From an uncultured bacterium (lineage in GTDB: Bacteria > Bacillota > Clostridia > Lachnospirales > Lachnospiraceae), in contig CAOKFN010000008.1 of assembly GCA_948467735.1 (NCBI GenBank), positions 1-64,000 of the forward strand: DNA of 64,000 bases, in the 5' to 3' direction. This document shows, piece by piece, positions 15,805-23,923 of this stretch. The translations under genes were made by a program, and so were the position numbers. Every line of letters begins with the position of its first letter. The stretch's first letter is position 1. A model generated the notes under the pieces. The model saw nothing but the letters and a program-made list of their open reading frames with translations. It made no database searches and was not told where the DNA came from.

Positions 15805-17694
15805 TCATGAATAATACTGCATCACATACTGCAGCTCCGTCCTGCCCCTGTATGTATTTTTCCCCAGCTGATATGCCACGGAAACCGGGAAATCCCCCCT
15901 GCCTTCATACAGCGCTTCCTCGCTTCCCGCGCCGTATGTTTCATCCAGAAAACTGCCGAATTTTTCCAAATCCCCGAAGAACACCAGCTGTTTCTCCGCG
16001 CCCCCGGGAGTCCTGACCCGATATCTGGCGCAGGTTTTATTGGCCCCCATCTTCGTCCCCCACAGGAAACGCAGCTCCTTCTGGGCAAATAAAGGCTTGG
16101 GATTCCCCACCCCAAAGGGCTCCAGCAGCTCCAGCTCGTCCCCCAGCCGCTCGTCGGCATAATCCAAGGGCATGGGCACGTCGATATGGACTTTTGGAAT
16201 AAAATCCTCCTCTTCCAGCCTGCATCTGTGGTTCAGCTCACGTCGAAGCTCCTCCATATCCTCCTCCCGCATGGAAAACCCCGCCGCCATGGCATGTCCT
16301 CCGAACTTGGTAAAATACTGCTTTACCTCCGTCATGGCTTCAAACATATGGTATCCTTCCACGGAACGGCCGGAGCCCTTCACCCCTTCCTCCCCTCTGG
16401 TCAGGACAAAGACCGGATGATTGTAATGCTCCCGGATCCGTCCGGCAATAATTCCCGCCAGACTTTCATGAACATCCGGCAGGAAAATCAGCATCACCTT
16501 ATCCCCTTCCATATGGCGCTCTGCAATATACTCTTCCGCCTGCGCCACCCCCTTCTGCGTCAGGCTCTTCCGGCTGTCGTTCAGTTCCTTCAGCTCCCTC
16601 GCCGCGCTCATGGCCTCCACCCGGGTCTGGCTCTGCAGCAGCTCCACCGCCCTTTTCGCCGTGTCCAGCCTGCCGGTGGCGTTCAGGCAGGGTCCTAGGA
16701 TAAAGCCCAGATGATAGGCGCTCAACGTCTCCGGATCGATGCCGTTGACCTCCATCAGTGCTTTTAAGCCCTGATTTTTCGTTTGTTTCAGGCGCTTTAA
16801 ACCCTCCTTTACCAAAATGCGGTTCTCATCCTTTAATTCCATCACATCGCAGACCGTGGCCAGAGCGGCAAATTCCAGAAATTCCTCCATGGCCTCCCCC
16901 AGCCTGCCGCTGCCTGTTTTCTCCGCCAGCGCCGCCATCAGCTTATACGCCGCCACGCCGCCGCAGATATTGGGAAAAGGGTAGCTGCACTGTTCCTGCT
17001 TCGGGTCTATCACCGCCGCAGCCGGAGGGAGAAGCTCCCGGCGGCCTGATTTCTCCGCCGCTGTCCTCGCTTCCGCAGGGCACTTCCCCTCTGTGGGATC
17101 CGTTCCCTCTGTGGAACGCTCCCCTTCCGCAGAACATTTCCCCTCCGCGGGATTCATTCCTTCCGTGGAACGCTCCTCGTCCACGGCAAAGGGAACTTCA
17201 TGATGGTCGGTGACAATGACCCGTATGCCATAAGAATTCGCAAGCGCAATCTGCGCCGCCGCCGCAATCCCGTTGTCGCAGGTGACAATCATCCCGATGC
17301 CGTCCTGCCTTGCCCTCTCAATCAGGCTGTCGTTCAAACCATAGCCGTCATGAATCCGATGGGGAATGGCAGTGTCGGCCTTTGCTCCCAGAATCTGCAG
17401 CCCCTTTGTCAATAAATAGGCGGAGCATATTCCGTCCACATCATAATCCCCGATGACGCGAATGGAGATTCCCTGCTCTATGGCCTCCAATATGAGATCC
17501 ACCGCCTTATCCATATCCTTTAAAAGCCATGGAGAATAGCAGTCTTCCAATGTTCCATGCAGAAACTTTTCCACCTCCGCTTCCGTTGTCAAATCCCGGT
17601 TCCTAAGCACCCTCGCCAATACCGGGGTAATATGAAATTTCTTCGCCCATGCCTCAAAATCCGCTCTTTTCGCCGCCACATACCACTTTTCCAT
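15805..17694 (-). CDS. recJ: Single-strand DNA exonuclease RecJ with repeat insert
   Basis: A 5'-3' ssDNA exonuclease of the DHH family used in recombination and repair. At 629 residues it holds motif I VIGDYDVDGICSAYLL near 79, motif II IVTCDNGI, motif III IVTDHHEVPF near 160, NICGGVAAYKL (motif IV), and the DHHA1 part with GGHAMAAGFSM near 462. Directly after motif III there is an insertion of about six hexapeptides (ERSTEG, MNPAEG, KCSAEG and variants) coded by an 18-bp DNA repeat. It lies in the loop before motif IV and does not disturb any catalytic residue. The C-terminal OB-like region is present. Upstream is a 27-bp repeat array. Confidence 0.95.
   Translation of the reverse strand: MEKWYVAAKRADFEAWAKKFHITPVLARVLRNRDLTTEAEVEKFLHGTLEDCYSPWLLKDMDKAVDLILEAIEQGISIRVIGDYDVDGICSAYLLTKGLQILGAKADTAIPHRIHDGYGLNDSLIERARQDGIGMIVTCDNGIAAAAQIALANSYGIRVIVTDHHEVPFAVDEERSTEGMNPAEGKCSAEGERSTEGTDPTEGKCPAEARTAAEKSGRRELLPPAAAVIDPKQEQCSYPFPNICGGVAAYKLMAALAEKTGSGRLGEAMEEFLEFAALATVCDVMELKDENRILVKEGLKRLKQTKNQGLKALMEVNGIDPETLSAYHLGFILGPCLNATGRLDTAKRAVELLQSQTRVEAMSAARELKELNDSRKSLTQKGVAQAEEYIAERHMEGDKVMLIFLPDVHESLAGIIAGRIREHYNHPVFVLTRGEEGVKGSGRSVEGYHMFEAMTEVKQYFTKFGGHAMAAGFSMREEDMEELRRELNHRCRLEEEDFIPKVHIDVPMPLDYADERLGDELELLEPFGVGNPKPLFAQKELRFLWGTKMGANKTCARYRVRTPGGAEKQLVFFGDLEKFGSFLDETYGAGSEEALYEGRGDFPVSVAYQLGKNTYRGRTELQYVMQYYS
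17077..17184 (-). repeat. 18-bp tandem repeat, six units, inside recJ
   Basis: Cores at 17077, 17095, 17113, 17131, 17149 and 17167 are exactly 18 bp apart. Units such as TTCCGTGGAACGCTCCTC resemble the repeats in the mutS2-like and phosphoesterase genes, and read in the same register, giving x-x-Ser/Pro-x-x-Gly hexapeptides. Confidence 0.9.
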
Positions 17695-17762
17695 TACAGA
17701 ATGTCCTTCCCTTTGTTTTCCTGCTTATGCTTATCTGCTTACACTTTCCCGCTTTGCTTTTT

Positions 17763-17880
17763 CTGCCTGCATGTTCTCCGCTCGGCTTTCCTGCCTGCAT
17801 TTCCCCACTCTGCTTTCCTGCCTGCATGTTCCGCTCTGCTTTCCTGCCTGCATGTTCTCCGCTTTGCTTTCCCGCCTATA
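17763..17880. repeat. 27-bp tandem repeat upstream of recJ
   Basis: CTGCCTGCAT-type unit starts fall at 17763, 17791, 17818 and 17844 (spacing 28, 27, 26). The array fills most of the gap between the anti-sigma-like gene and recJ. Confidence 0.8.
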
Positions 17881-17975
17881 CGGCCGCAGCTTTCTTATAG
17901 TGTAACATTATTTCGGACAATCTGCAATTTCAATCGGTACTGCGTCTACTTCCCTCCTGTAAATTAGTATTCCAC

Positions 17976-19517
17976 TCAATCCTTCCTGATATCCGCGCTG
18001 ATCAGTTCCAATGCCGCAGGTTTTCCTTCCTCATTGTATACAATCCGCCAGCATGTCTGTCCCTCCGCCCATGGAGCGCAGGTAAACAACAGCTCTCCGT
18101 CCGTGGCCATGTCATAGGCCGCCACTCTGCCATTGGGCAGTTTCTCCCCCGAAGATTCCATGTCCAGCTCCAGCTGCCAATACTCCCCTGCTGCAATTTC
18201 CATGCACCAAATCGTATCGTACTGGGATCCCTCCGCTTCCGAATCCTCTTCCGCCTCCTTGAACTCCTCGTGGTCTACGGGGCCGAAGCCTCTGCTGTCA
18301 AACAAAAATTCATTGGTTCCCGCAGACGGCATATAGCCAAGCTCCAAGACACTGTCATTGCCATCCGGCCTGAGTACCAGATAACGAAAGCTTCCATGTC
18401 CATCCCCTTCTTCCCGAAACTGTAGAAAGAGAGTATCTCCAAAATAGCTCTTTCGGAAGGAACTGACATAGGGCCAATCTTCTTTCAAAATGGACTCTCC
18501 GTTTTCCTGCAGATCACATTCCCCTCTTCTGTCTTTGCTCACAAGCGTCAGCCGCCTGTCTCCCACTTGAAGCGCCGCCTCACTGTACAGCAGTCCGTCG
18601 TACATAACATATGGCAGGATTTCCGTCACCTGCCCTAAGGATTCCCCTGTGACAGCGTCCAGCAGTATCTGGTATTTTGTCTCCCTGCTTTTGTTATAGA
18701 CCGTCACCACCACCGTTTTGTCTTTTTGCAGATAAAAAGAAATATGGCTGCTCTCAAAGAAACCGCTCTTAAAAAGACAGCGGCTTTTCCCTGTTTCATG
18801 CTCTTTCACATACAGCCCCCTTCCCTGAGAATAATAAATGCCATATTCGTTTACCTGCCACCCGTCCATATCCCATTCGCTCAAAACACGGCGGCTTCCC
18901 TCCTCCGGCGTATAACGCCAGACCCCGCTGTGCCTTTGATGATAATAGTAAACCCCGTCCACGATGGTTCCCGCCCATGTACTGCACCCCATGCGTAGCA
19001 GCCCCAGTCTGTCGATGGTCTCCCGCACCCCTAAGACTGCAAGCAGCAGGCAGGCCGCCGCCAGCAGGCCGCGCGTCCACTTTTTCCCGGCTGTTTTCTT
19101 TCGTTTTTCCGTCCCGCTCCCGCCCGCCGCTCTTCCCTCGTCCGTCATTCTGCCCTGCCCGGCGGTTCCGTCCTCATCCGCCATCCTGCCCTGCCCGGCG
19201 GTTCCGTCCTCATCCGCCATTCTGTCCTGTCCGACAGTTCCGTCCTCATCCGTCATTCTGCCCTGTCCGGCGGTTCCGTCCTCATCCGTCATTCTGCCCT
19301 GTCTGACGGTTCCATCCTCATCCGCCGTTATATCCTGTCCGGCTATCCTGTTCGCCGCTTTACTCTCTCTGTTTGTTCCTGTTTCCGCCGCCCCGTCTTT
19401 TTCGCCGAAAATGAAATCGCCGCTTCTTCCCGCCCTTTCGCTTCTCTCCAGCAGTTCTTCACTCAGCTCTCCTATGGCTCCAAACAATGCTTCCCTGTTC
19501 ACCCTATTCACAGACAT
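17976..19517 (-). CDS. Putative anti-sigma factor with repeat region and one TM
   Basis: A 513-residue membrane protein. Residues 1-60 resemble the N-terminal sigma-binding region of such partners (MSVNRVNREALFGAIGELS). Residues 63-130 are a 12-residue repeat (GTAGQGRMADED and variants, five units) from 36-bp DNA repeats. A basic patch leads to one membrane helix, about 148-165. The remaining 350 residues are an extracellular beta-rich domain of DUF5050-like character (VDGVYYYHQRHSGVWRY, YGIYYSQGRGLYV). It overlaps the sigma gene by 14 bp, the classic arrangement for a sigma/anti-sigma pair. The start has AGGAGG close by. Anti-sigma function is inferred from context. Confidence 0.65.
   Translation of the reverse strand: MSVNRVNREALFGAIGELSEELLERSERAGRSGDFIFGEKDGAAETGTNRESKAANRIAGQDITADEDGTVRQGRMTDEDGTAGQGRMTDEDGTVGQDRMADEDGTAGQGRMADEDGTAGQGRMTDEGRAAGGSGTEKRKKTAGKKWTRGLLAAACLLLAVLGVRETIDRLGLLRMGCSTWAGTIVDGVYYYHQRHSGVWRYTPEEGSRRVLSEWDMDGWQVNEYGIYYSQGRGLYVKEHETGKSRCLFKSGFFESSHISFYLQKDKTVVVTVYNKSRETKYQILLDAVTGESLGQVTEILPYVMYDGLLYSEAALQVGDRRLTLVSKDRRGECDLQENGESILKEDWPYVSSFRKSYFGDTLFLQFREEGDGHGSFRYLVLRPDGNDSVLELGYMPSAGTNEFLFDSRGFGPVDHEEFKEAEEDSEAEGSQYDTIWCMEIAAGEYWQLELDMESSGEKLPNGRVAAYDMATDGELLFTCAPWAEGQTCWRIVYNEEGKPAALELISADIRKD
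19165..19344 (-). repeat. 36-bp tandem repeat, five units, in anti-sigma-like gene
   Basis: GTTCCGTCCTCATCCG-type starts at 19165, 19201, 19237, 19273 and 19309, exactly 36 bp apart (12 codons). It codes the segment between the N-terminal domain and the membrane helix. Confidence 0.92.
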
Positions 19518-20067
19518 ACCCCTCCTTTTCCAAATGCGCCTTTAACGCCCTGCGAGTGCGATTCAAGATAACCGATACATGATTTTCCGTCAGCTCATAC
19601 CGCCTTGCAATGACCCCCGGACTCTCCGTGAAAAAATACCTCCGGATGAACACATTCCCATCCCTCTCCGGCAGTCCATGTACAAACCGGTTAATGCTCC
19701 GGCCAAGCTCCCTTGCCTGAAACTCCCCTTCCACATCCGCACGATCCGCCACACACTCCCCCAATTCGTCCAGCACCGCCGCTATCTCCCCGCCGCCTCG
19801 TTTTGCGGTGCGCTTCTTTTGATAGAGATTAAAAGAAAGGTTTCGGGTGATTTTGGCCAGAAACATCCGCAGGCTTCTTGGGACTGCGGGCGGAATGGAA
19901 TTCCACGCACACAGCCATGTATCATTGACACATTCTTCCGAATCCTCCCTGTTTTTCAAAATGGCGTCCGCCACCCGAAAACAATAGTTCCCATACTGTG
20001 CCGCCGTCTCCCGAATCGCCGCCTCCTGTCGGCGGCAGTACAAATCTATAATCCGCTCATCCGTCAT
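19504..20067 (-). CDS. ECF-type RNA polymerase sigma factor
   Basis: About 187 residues of sigma-70 family architecture: region 2 around ECVNDTWLCAWNSIPP and ITRNLSFNLYQKKR, and region 4 around LPERDGNVFIRRYFF with helix-turn-helix ESPGVIARRYELTENHVSVIL. It would direct RNA polymerase to a small regulon when released by the overlapping downstream partner. The ATG at 20067 is chosen because AGGGGAGGG lies six bases upstream; upstream Met codons lack a site. The same design appears again at 23920-24468. Confidence 0.88.
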   Translation of the reverse strand: MTDERIIDLYCRRQEAAIRETAAQYGNYCFRVADAILKNREDSEECVNDTWLCAWNSIPPAVPRSLRMFLAKITRNLSFNLYQKKRTAKRGGGEIAAVLDELGECVADRADVEGEFQARELGRSINRFVHGLPERDGNVFIRRYFFTESPGVIARRYELTENHVSVILNRTRRALKAHLEKEGYVCE

Positions 20068-20303
20068 ATCCATCCCTCCCCTTGCGCCCCCGCGGGCCAA
20101 ACGCCCTGACTTTATGAAAAACAAAACAATCAACAAGAAGTGCTTCTACTATATAAGACAGGAAATTCCCTGTCAATCTTACAAGAAATATAATATTTTA
20201 TCATAATGCGTACATTGAATTCAACTTCTGACGAAATCATCTACCGCCAGAAGTTTGCAATATTGCAGACACAGCCGAATACCTCGCAGATAAATGAACA
20301 TCC

Positions 20304-20669
20304 CTATGAACGCGGTTTGACAGATTCCATGGCACCCACTTCCCTGCATGAAGTGAATACCAATTTCCTAATCCTTCCCAATTTCTTAATGCTTCTCAAA
20401 GCTGATTTTCCAATCATCTCTTTGCTTTTATCGGAGTGTAATAATCCCTCTAAAAAGCCGTACAGACTTATCGTCAATAGCTGATGAATAATCTCTTGCA
20501 TTTTGCAGAAACTACTCTTGAGGTGACAAACATGGATAAAAAAACGCAGGAACAAATTCAAGAGCAGAAGGATCACAATAAATTCAACAGTATAACCCAA
20601 AAAACTGCCCCCGAGAATCAAAATCAAACCCACAATTCCAGAAAAGAAGGCATACAGCCAATAAACCAA
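20304..20669 (-). CDS. Doubtful ORF with hydrophobic N-terminus
   Basis: A frame of 121 codons beginning at a TTG inside the tail of the upstream gene's terminator, without a ribosome binding site. It has two hydrophobic stretches in the first 50 residues and a basic C-terminal half. I recognise no family. It is either a decayed membrane gene or chance; it is the only candidate in the 20068-20667 gap. Confidence 0.25.
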   Translation of the reverse strand: MVYWLYAFFSGIVGLILILGGSFLGYTVEFIVILLLLNLFLRFFIHVCHLKSSFCKMQEIIHQLLTISLYGFLEGLLHSDKSKEMIGKSALRSIKKLGRIRKLVFTSCREVGAMESVKPRS

Positions 20670-20704
20670 AAAAGATAGGACCGCCGTTTGGCGGCTCTAT
20701 CTTT
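20668..20704 (-). terminator. Terminator after GNAT gene
   Basis: On the minus strand GATAGAGCCGCC and GGCGGTCCTATC pair (one mismatch) around AAA, followed by TTTTTTGG. Confidence 0.8.
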
Positions 20705-20735
20705 CCCTTTCATTCAGCATTCCCATCAACGCCGA

Positions 20736-21209
20736 TTATATTTTGCGCCGGTACATTCTTGACATTTCCGGCTCTCCGTCTCCCTGAACCATGCACAAAA
20801 ACTCCCACCCATACCGCTCATAAAAAGAATCATGGTCGGTGACAAGATAAAGGGTATCCACTCCCTTTTCCCTGAAATCCTCACAGACAAAATGAAGCAT
20901 TTCTCCCGCGATGCCCTGACAGCGATACTCCTCTTCCACATATACGGCGCAGACGTTGGGGGTCAAATCCCTGCGGTCATGAAAATCATTCTCAATGACT
21001 CCAATCCCCGCGGCGATGTTCTCTCCGTCCAGCACAAGATACCACTGCGGAACAGCGTCGGTTTTCCGCAGACATAATTCCATGCTCTCCACATATGCTT
21101 CTTTTGGAATCTTCCATTTTTGATGAAACCATTCCGCCGCCCGCTCCATCCATTCCTCATGTTCCTGTATTTTTATAATTTCGTAAGACGTTCGTATTTT
21201 TTCTTTCAT
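20736..21209 (-). CDS. GNAT family N-acetyltransferase
   Basis: A 157-residue acetyltransferase. The acetyl-CoA motif is VYVEEEYRCQGIAGEMLHFV (R-x-x-G-I-A), preceded by an IAAGIGVIENDF strand and followed by TLYLVTDHDSFYERYGWEF. The acceptor is unknown. AGGAAG upstream supports the start, and a strong terminator follows. Single-gene unit. Confidence 0.87.
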   Translation of the reverse strand: MKEKIRTSYEIIKIQEHEEWMERAAEWFHQKWKIPKEAYVESMELCLRKTDAVPQWYLVLDGENIAAGIGVIENDFHDRRDLTPNVCAVYVEEEYRCQGIAGEMLHFVCEDFREKGVDTLYLVTDHDSFYERYGWEFLCMVQGDGEPEMSRMYRRKI

Positions 21210-21269
21210 AATTTACGCTTCCTATTCTCTCCCTTGTTCCATTCATAAAAACATAAAACGTTTCTTCCC

Positions 21270-21320
21270 TAACGCCGCAGACGTCCTTTGGATGCCTGCC
21301 CCTCGCGGCATTCGCCAAAT
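21270..21320. repeat. Dispersed intergenic repeat, copy B
   Basis: GACGTCCTTTGGATGCC followed by CCCTCGCGGCATTCGCCAA, matching copies A, C and D in the same orientation. Confidence 0.65.
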
Positions 21321-21341
21321 AGATGCTGACGCATCCGTTCA

Positions 21342-22040
21342 TTATCCCACCTTATAGCCGTTCCCCCAGACCGCCTTTAGATATCTGGGCTGTTTGGGAT
21401 TCTCCTCTATTTTTTCCCTGAGATGACAGATATGTACCGCTATTGTGTTATTTATGCCCACTGCCCTCATGTTCCAGATATTCTCATATATCTGGCTGTT
21501 GGAAAATACTTTCCCCCTCTGCCGCATCAGCAGACGCAGTATCTGATATTCCACCGGGGTCAGACTGACGTTCCTGCCGTCCACGGTAACGGTTCTGCGC
21601 ACATCGTCAAGCACCAAGCCGTCCACCCTGTATCTTCTGTCAATATTTTCACACATCCCCATCATCTGGGTATATCTGCGCAGCTGGGATTTTATCCTCG
21701 CCAGCAGCACCAGCGGATTGCAGTCCGCCGTCACATAATCATCCGCTCCGGCTTCCAGCGCCATGATTTTCGCCGTTTCCGCAGACTGAGCGGACACCAC
21801 GATAAGGGGAATCCTGCTCCTGCGCCTGAAATTCGCAATCATTTCTATTCCCTTGTCCCAGCCCTTATCATTCAGTTCCACATCCATTAAAATCAGGTGA
21901 ATCTCCGTTCTCTCCAAAATATCATACAGCCGCTGTATATTTTCTGCCGCTAGGACGGAAAAATGCTCTCCCCTGCACAAAAATGCCATCCTTTCCATAA
22001 TTCCCGTCTGATTATTATACACTAAAATTCTCTTTTCCAT
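21342..22040 (-). CDS. OmpR/PhoB-type response regulator, orphan
   Basis: A 232-residue two-domain regulator. The receiver domain has the phosphorylatable Asp in LILMDVELND (near residue 53) and the Thr/Ser-Lys region replaced by VSAQSAE and a YVTADCNPL end, without the usual Lys-Pro after the last strand, so phosphorylation may be atypical. The winged-helix domain is standard: VSLTPVEYQILRLLM, GKVFSNSQIYENIW, NTIAVHICHLREKIE and VWGNGYKVG. AAGGTG before 22040 decides the start. No histidine kinase is adjacent. The BlaI-type gene lies upstream across a 39-bp repeat array. Confidence 0.88.
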   Translation of the reverse strand: MEKRILVYNNQTGIMERMAFLCRGEHFSVLAAENIQRLYDILERTEIHLILMDVELNDKGWDKGIEMIANFRRRSRIPLIVVSAQSAETAKIMALEAGADDYVTADCNPLVLLARIKSQLRRYTQMMGMCENIDRRYRVDGLVLDDVRRTVTVDGRNVSLTPVEYQILRLLMRQRGKVFSNSQIYENIWNMRAVGINNTIAVHICHLREKIEENPKQPRYLKAVWGNGYKVG

Positions 22041-22167
22041 AGCCTTACACCTTCTCATCCGCCATCTGCGATTTCTCGATTTAGTCCCTTTCCTGATTTT
22101 CTTTTTCCTTTCGCAAGCCCATATCTGCCTCAAGCACTCTATTTTCTCCGCCGCCTGCCTGCCTTCC

Positions 22168-22300
22168 TCTATTTCGCAGGCTCGGCACCGCCTGTTTCAC
22201 TGCCGCTCTATTTCGCAGGTTCGGTTCCGCCTGTTTCACTGCCGCTCTATTTCGCAGGTTCGATTCCGCCTGTTTCACTGCCGCTCTGCTTCACGACTGC
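22168..22300. repeat. 39-bp tandem repeat between blaI-like and regulator genes
   Basis: CCTGTTTCAC begins units at 22191, 22230 and 22269, exactly 39 bp apart, with a partial unit from 22168. It overlaps the 3' end of the BlaI-type gene slightly. Confidence 0.88.
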
Positions 22301-22665
22301 TCCTCTTCCGCCCTGTCCAGCATCCGCCGGATTTCCGCAATTTCCTCCGGGCTCAAGCTCTGCCTGTCCACAAAGCCGCATACCAGCATACTGAGACTGC
22401 CCCGATACACTCTGTTCAAAAAGCTTTCCGTCTCCTTCTTTACCGCCGTTTCCCGCTCAAGCATCGGCAAATACGTCTTCATCCGGCCGTTATCCTCACA
22501 GGAAATCAGCCCCTTTTCCGTCATTCTCTTTAGCATGGTTAATGTGGTGCTCCGGCTCCATCCCACACGCTCCGCCATATCCGCTGCAACCTGACTTCCC
22601 ACCTTTGGCGAGGATTCCCACAGACTCTCCATCACATTCCATTCCGCTTCACTTAGTTCCTTCAT
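22291..22665 (-). CDS. BlaI/MecI/CopY-family transcriptional repressor
   Basis: A 124-residue winged-helix repressor, the usual length for the family. MKELSEAEWNVMESLWESS opens it, WSRSTTLTMLKRMTEKGLIS is the recognition helix region, and a C-terminal dimerisation helix follows. The ATG at 22665 is preferred because AGAGG lies five bases upstream; the longer frame would add repeat sequence. Two BlaI-type operators overlap the promoter at 22823-22869, so autoregulation is likely. No BlaR1-type sensor is adjacent, which is unusual for true BlaI but common for these clostridial relatives. Confidence 0.88.
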   Translation of the reverse strand: MKELSEAEWNVMESLWESSPKVGSQVAADMAERVGWSRSTTLTMLKRMTEKGLISCEDNGRMKTYLPMLERETAVKKETESFLNRVYRGSLSMLVCGFVDRQSLSPEEIAEIRRMLDRAEEEQS

Positions 22666-22685
22666 ATCCGCCTCTTTCTTCATCC

Positions 22686-22808
22686 TTATTCTTTCAATAT
22701 GATGTATTTTACATCGAAGAAGCTCTTCAAGGAAGTTTTTTCCTTGGAATGCTCCTCTTCCTTGGAATGCTCCTCTTCCTTGGAATTCCCCTTCATTATT
22801 TGGCACAT
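22686..22808 (-). CDS. Short repeat-containing leader peptide upstream of blaI-like gene
   Basis: A 40-residue frame that starts ATG after AAGGCGG and stops 20 bases before the repressor gene. It contains EEHSKE hexapeptides from three 18-bp units, in the same register as the coding repeats in recJ, the mutS2-like gene and the phosphoesterase. It could be a translated leader or upstream ORF. No family is known, and coding status is inferred from register and Shine-Dalgarno only. Confidence 0.4.
   Translation of the reverse strand: MCQIMKGNSKEEEHSKEEEHSKEKTSLKSFFDVKYIILKE
22741..22795 (-). repeat. 18-bp tandem repeat, three units, blaI leader
   Basis: TTCCTTGGAATGCTCCTC occurs with cores at 22746, 22764 and 22782, exactly 18 bp apart. 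Same family as five other loci. Confidence 0.9.
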
Positions 22809-22822
22809 TAATTCCGCCTTCT

Positions 22823-22869
22823 GTCTACAATGTAGACATAGTATAACATACGCTGTCTACATTGTAAAC
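22823..22869 (-). promoter_or_regulatory. Promoter and twin operators of the BlaI-type repressor
   Basis: On the minus strand TTTACA (22863-22868), 17 bp, TATACT (22840-22845). A perfect 15-bp palindrome GTCTACAATGTAGAC (22823-22837) lies at the start-site side, and a near-copy (22855-22869) covers the -35. Their centres are 32 bp apart, about three helical turns. TACA-x-TGTA matches the BlaI/MecI operator core. Confidence 0.85.
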
Positions 22870-23038
22870 ACCAAATGATAAAAAATGTGCCATCCGGTAT
22901 CTTCCGTCTTGAAAAATAAAGCTTATAATCCTCTTTGTCCGACATAATATAGAACAGACGTCCCGTCCCCAGATTTCCTACCCCTCCCAAAACCACGGTT
23001 TCCATAACGCTTGGCTCCAAAACGGAATCTCCCCGCAT

Positions 23039-23923
23039 TTAGGGCGTCCGCACATTCTTCAGAACCACAAAATCAATCTTATCCGCAAGCTCCTGCAAAG
23101 CTTCCCTTGTCATTCCGTCAATACTCCCCTGCAGTACGTTTACCGCGATAAAGCAATCCTCATAGTCTGCGAAAATCAAAGCCTTTGTATCGCTCAGCGC
23201 CAGCAGCACCGGTTCCCCGCAGGCCGCCCCATACTGCCATTCCACATAATTGTCAGCCTGCCCGATGTTCAATATCACTTCATCCATCGTACCCTTTACG
23301 GTACGCCTGAGCTGAAAATCCGCCATGCCGCCGTTCCCTAATTCCACCCCTGCGTCCCACTGAAAGGTTCCGTTTTCATAAATATATCCATACCCCCAAG
23401 CCTCCTTGCTTCCCTCTCTCAGAAAGCGGCCGCCCACACGCTGCGCCAGCTCCTTTGCGCTTACCACATTGATTTCCGTGTGAAGCAGCAATCCGTACCT
23501 TGCCGCAATTTCATCCAGTTTTTCTCCCATTTCATGAGAGTAAACTCCATAGCAGGACCAATCCTTCCGCCCTTCTTCTATAAAAATATCATTTTCGTTA
23601 TCCGTATGATTATGCGCCCAATATTCCTCCCATTCTTCCAGCGCCTGCGCCTCCGGACTCCCATGATAGCCGGACAGGCTGATAAAAGAAGTCTGCCGCT
23701 CCCTATTTGACATCAAAAGCTCCCTGATTCCCAACCAGTTATATGCCATTACCCCCACAGGCAGCACGATAAGCGTGAAGATACATGCCGCAGCCCCGGC
23801 AAAAACCGCCCATGGGGGCCTCTTTTTCCGCCTTACCTTCTCCTCCTCCACAATATCCAGAAATTCATCGCTCACATATTGAAACGCTTCATTCAGTCTG
23901 GCACATCTCCTATCCTCGCTCAC
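23039..23923 (-). CDS. Putative anti-sigma factor, single-pass membrane protein
   Basis: A 294-residue protein. The first 35 residues are a charged cytoplasmic part (RCARLNEAFQYVSDEFLDIV), followed by a membrane helix at about 38-60 and an extracellular domain with WSCYGVYSHEMGEKLDEIAARYGL and a Trp-rich YGYIYENGTFQWDAG strand region. It overlaps the upstream sigma gene by four bases (ATGA). Family not recognised with confidence; the anti-sigma role comes from the pairing and topology. It has no repeat region, unlike the partner at 17976. Confidence 0.65.
   Translation of the reverse strand: MSEDRRCARLNEAFQYVSDEFLDIVEEEKVRRKKRPPWAVFAGAAACIFTLIVLPVGVMAYNWLGIRELLMSNRERQTSFISLSGYHGSPEAQALEEWEEYWAHNHTDNENDIFIEEGRKDWSCYGVYSHEMGEKLDEIAARYGLLLHTEINVVSAKELAQRVGGRFLREGSKEAWGYGYIYENGTFQWDAGVELGNGGMADFQLRRTVKGTMDEVILNIGQADNYVEWQYGAACGEPVLLALSDTKALIFADYEDCFIAVNVLQGSIDGMTREALQELADKIDFVVLKNVRTP

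Noticed and set aside
19165..19344. Direct repeats that might suggest a CRISPR array
   Set aside because: Units here and at the other arrays are head-to-tail with no unique spacers and no cas genes; several are in-frame inside genes.
22081..22278. A repeat-rich frame (13-residue units) between the BlaI-type and regulator genes
   Set aside because: It is the reading of the 39-bp tandem repeat, without a supported start. It overlaps the regulator's upstream region only.
22741..22795. A diversity-generating retroelement as source of the repeats
   Set aside because: No reverse transcriptase, template repeat or adenine-specific variation is visible in the window.
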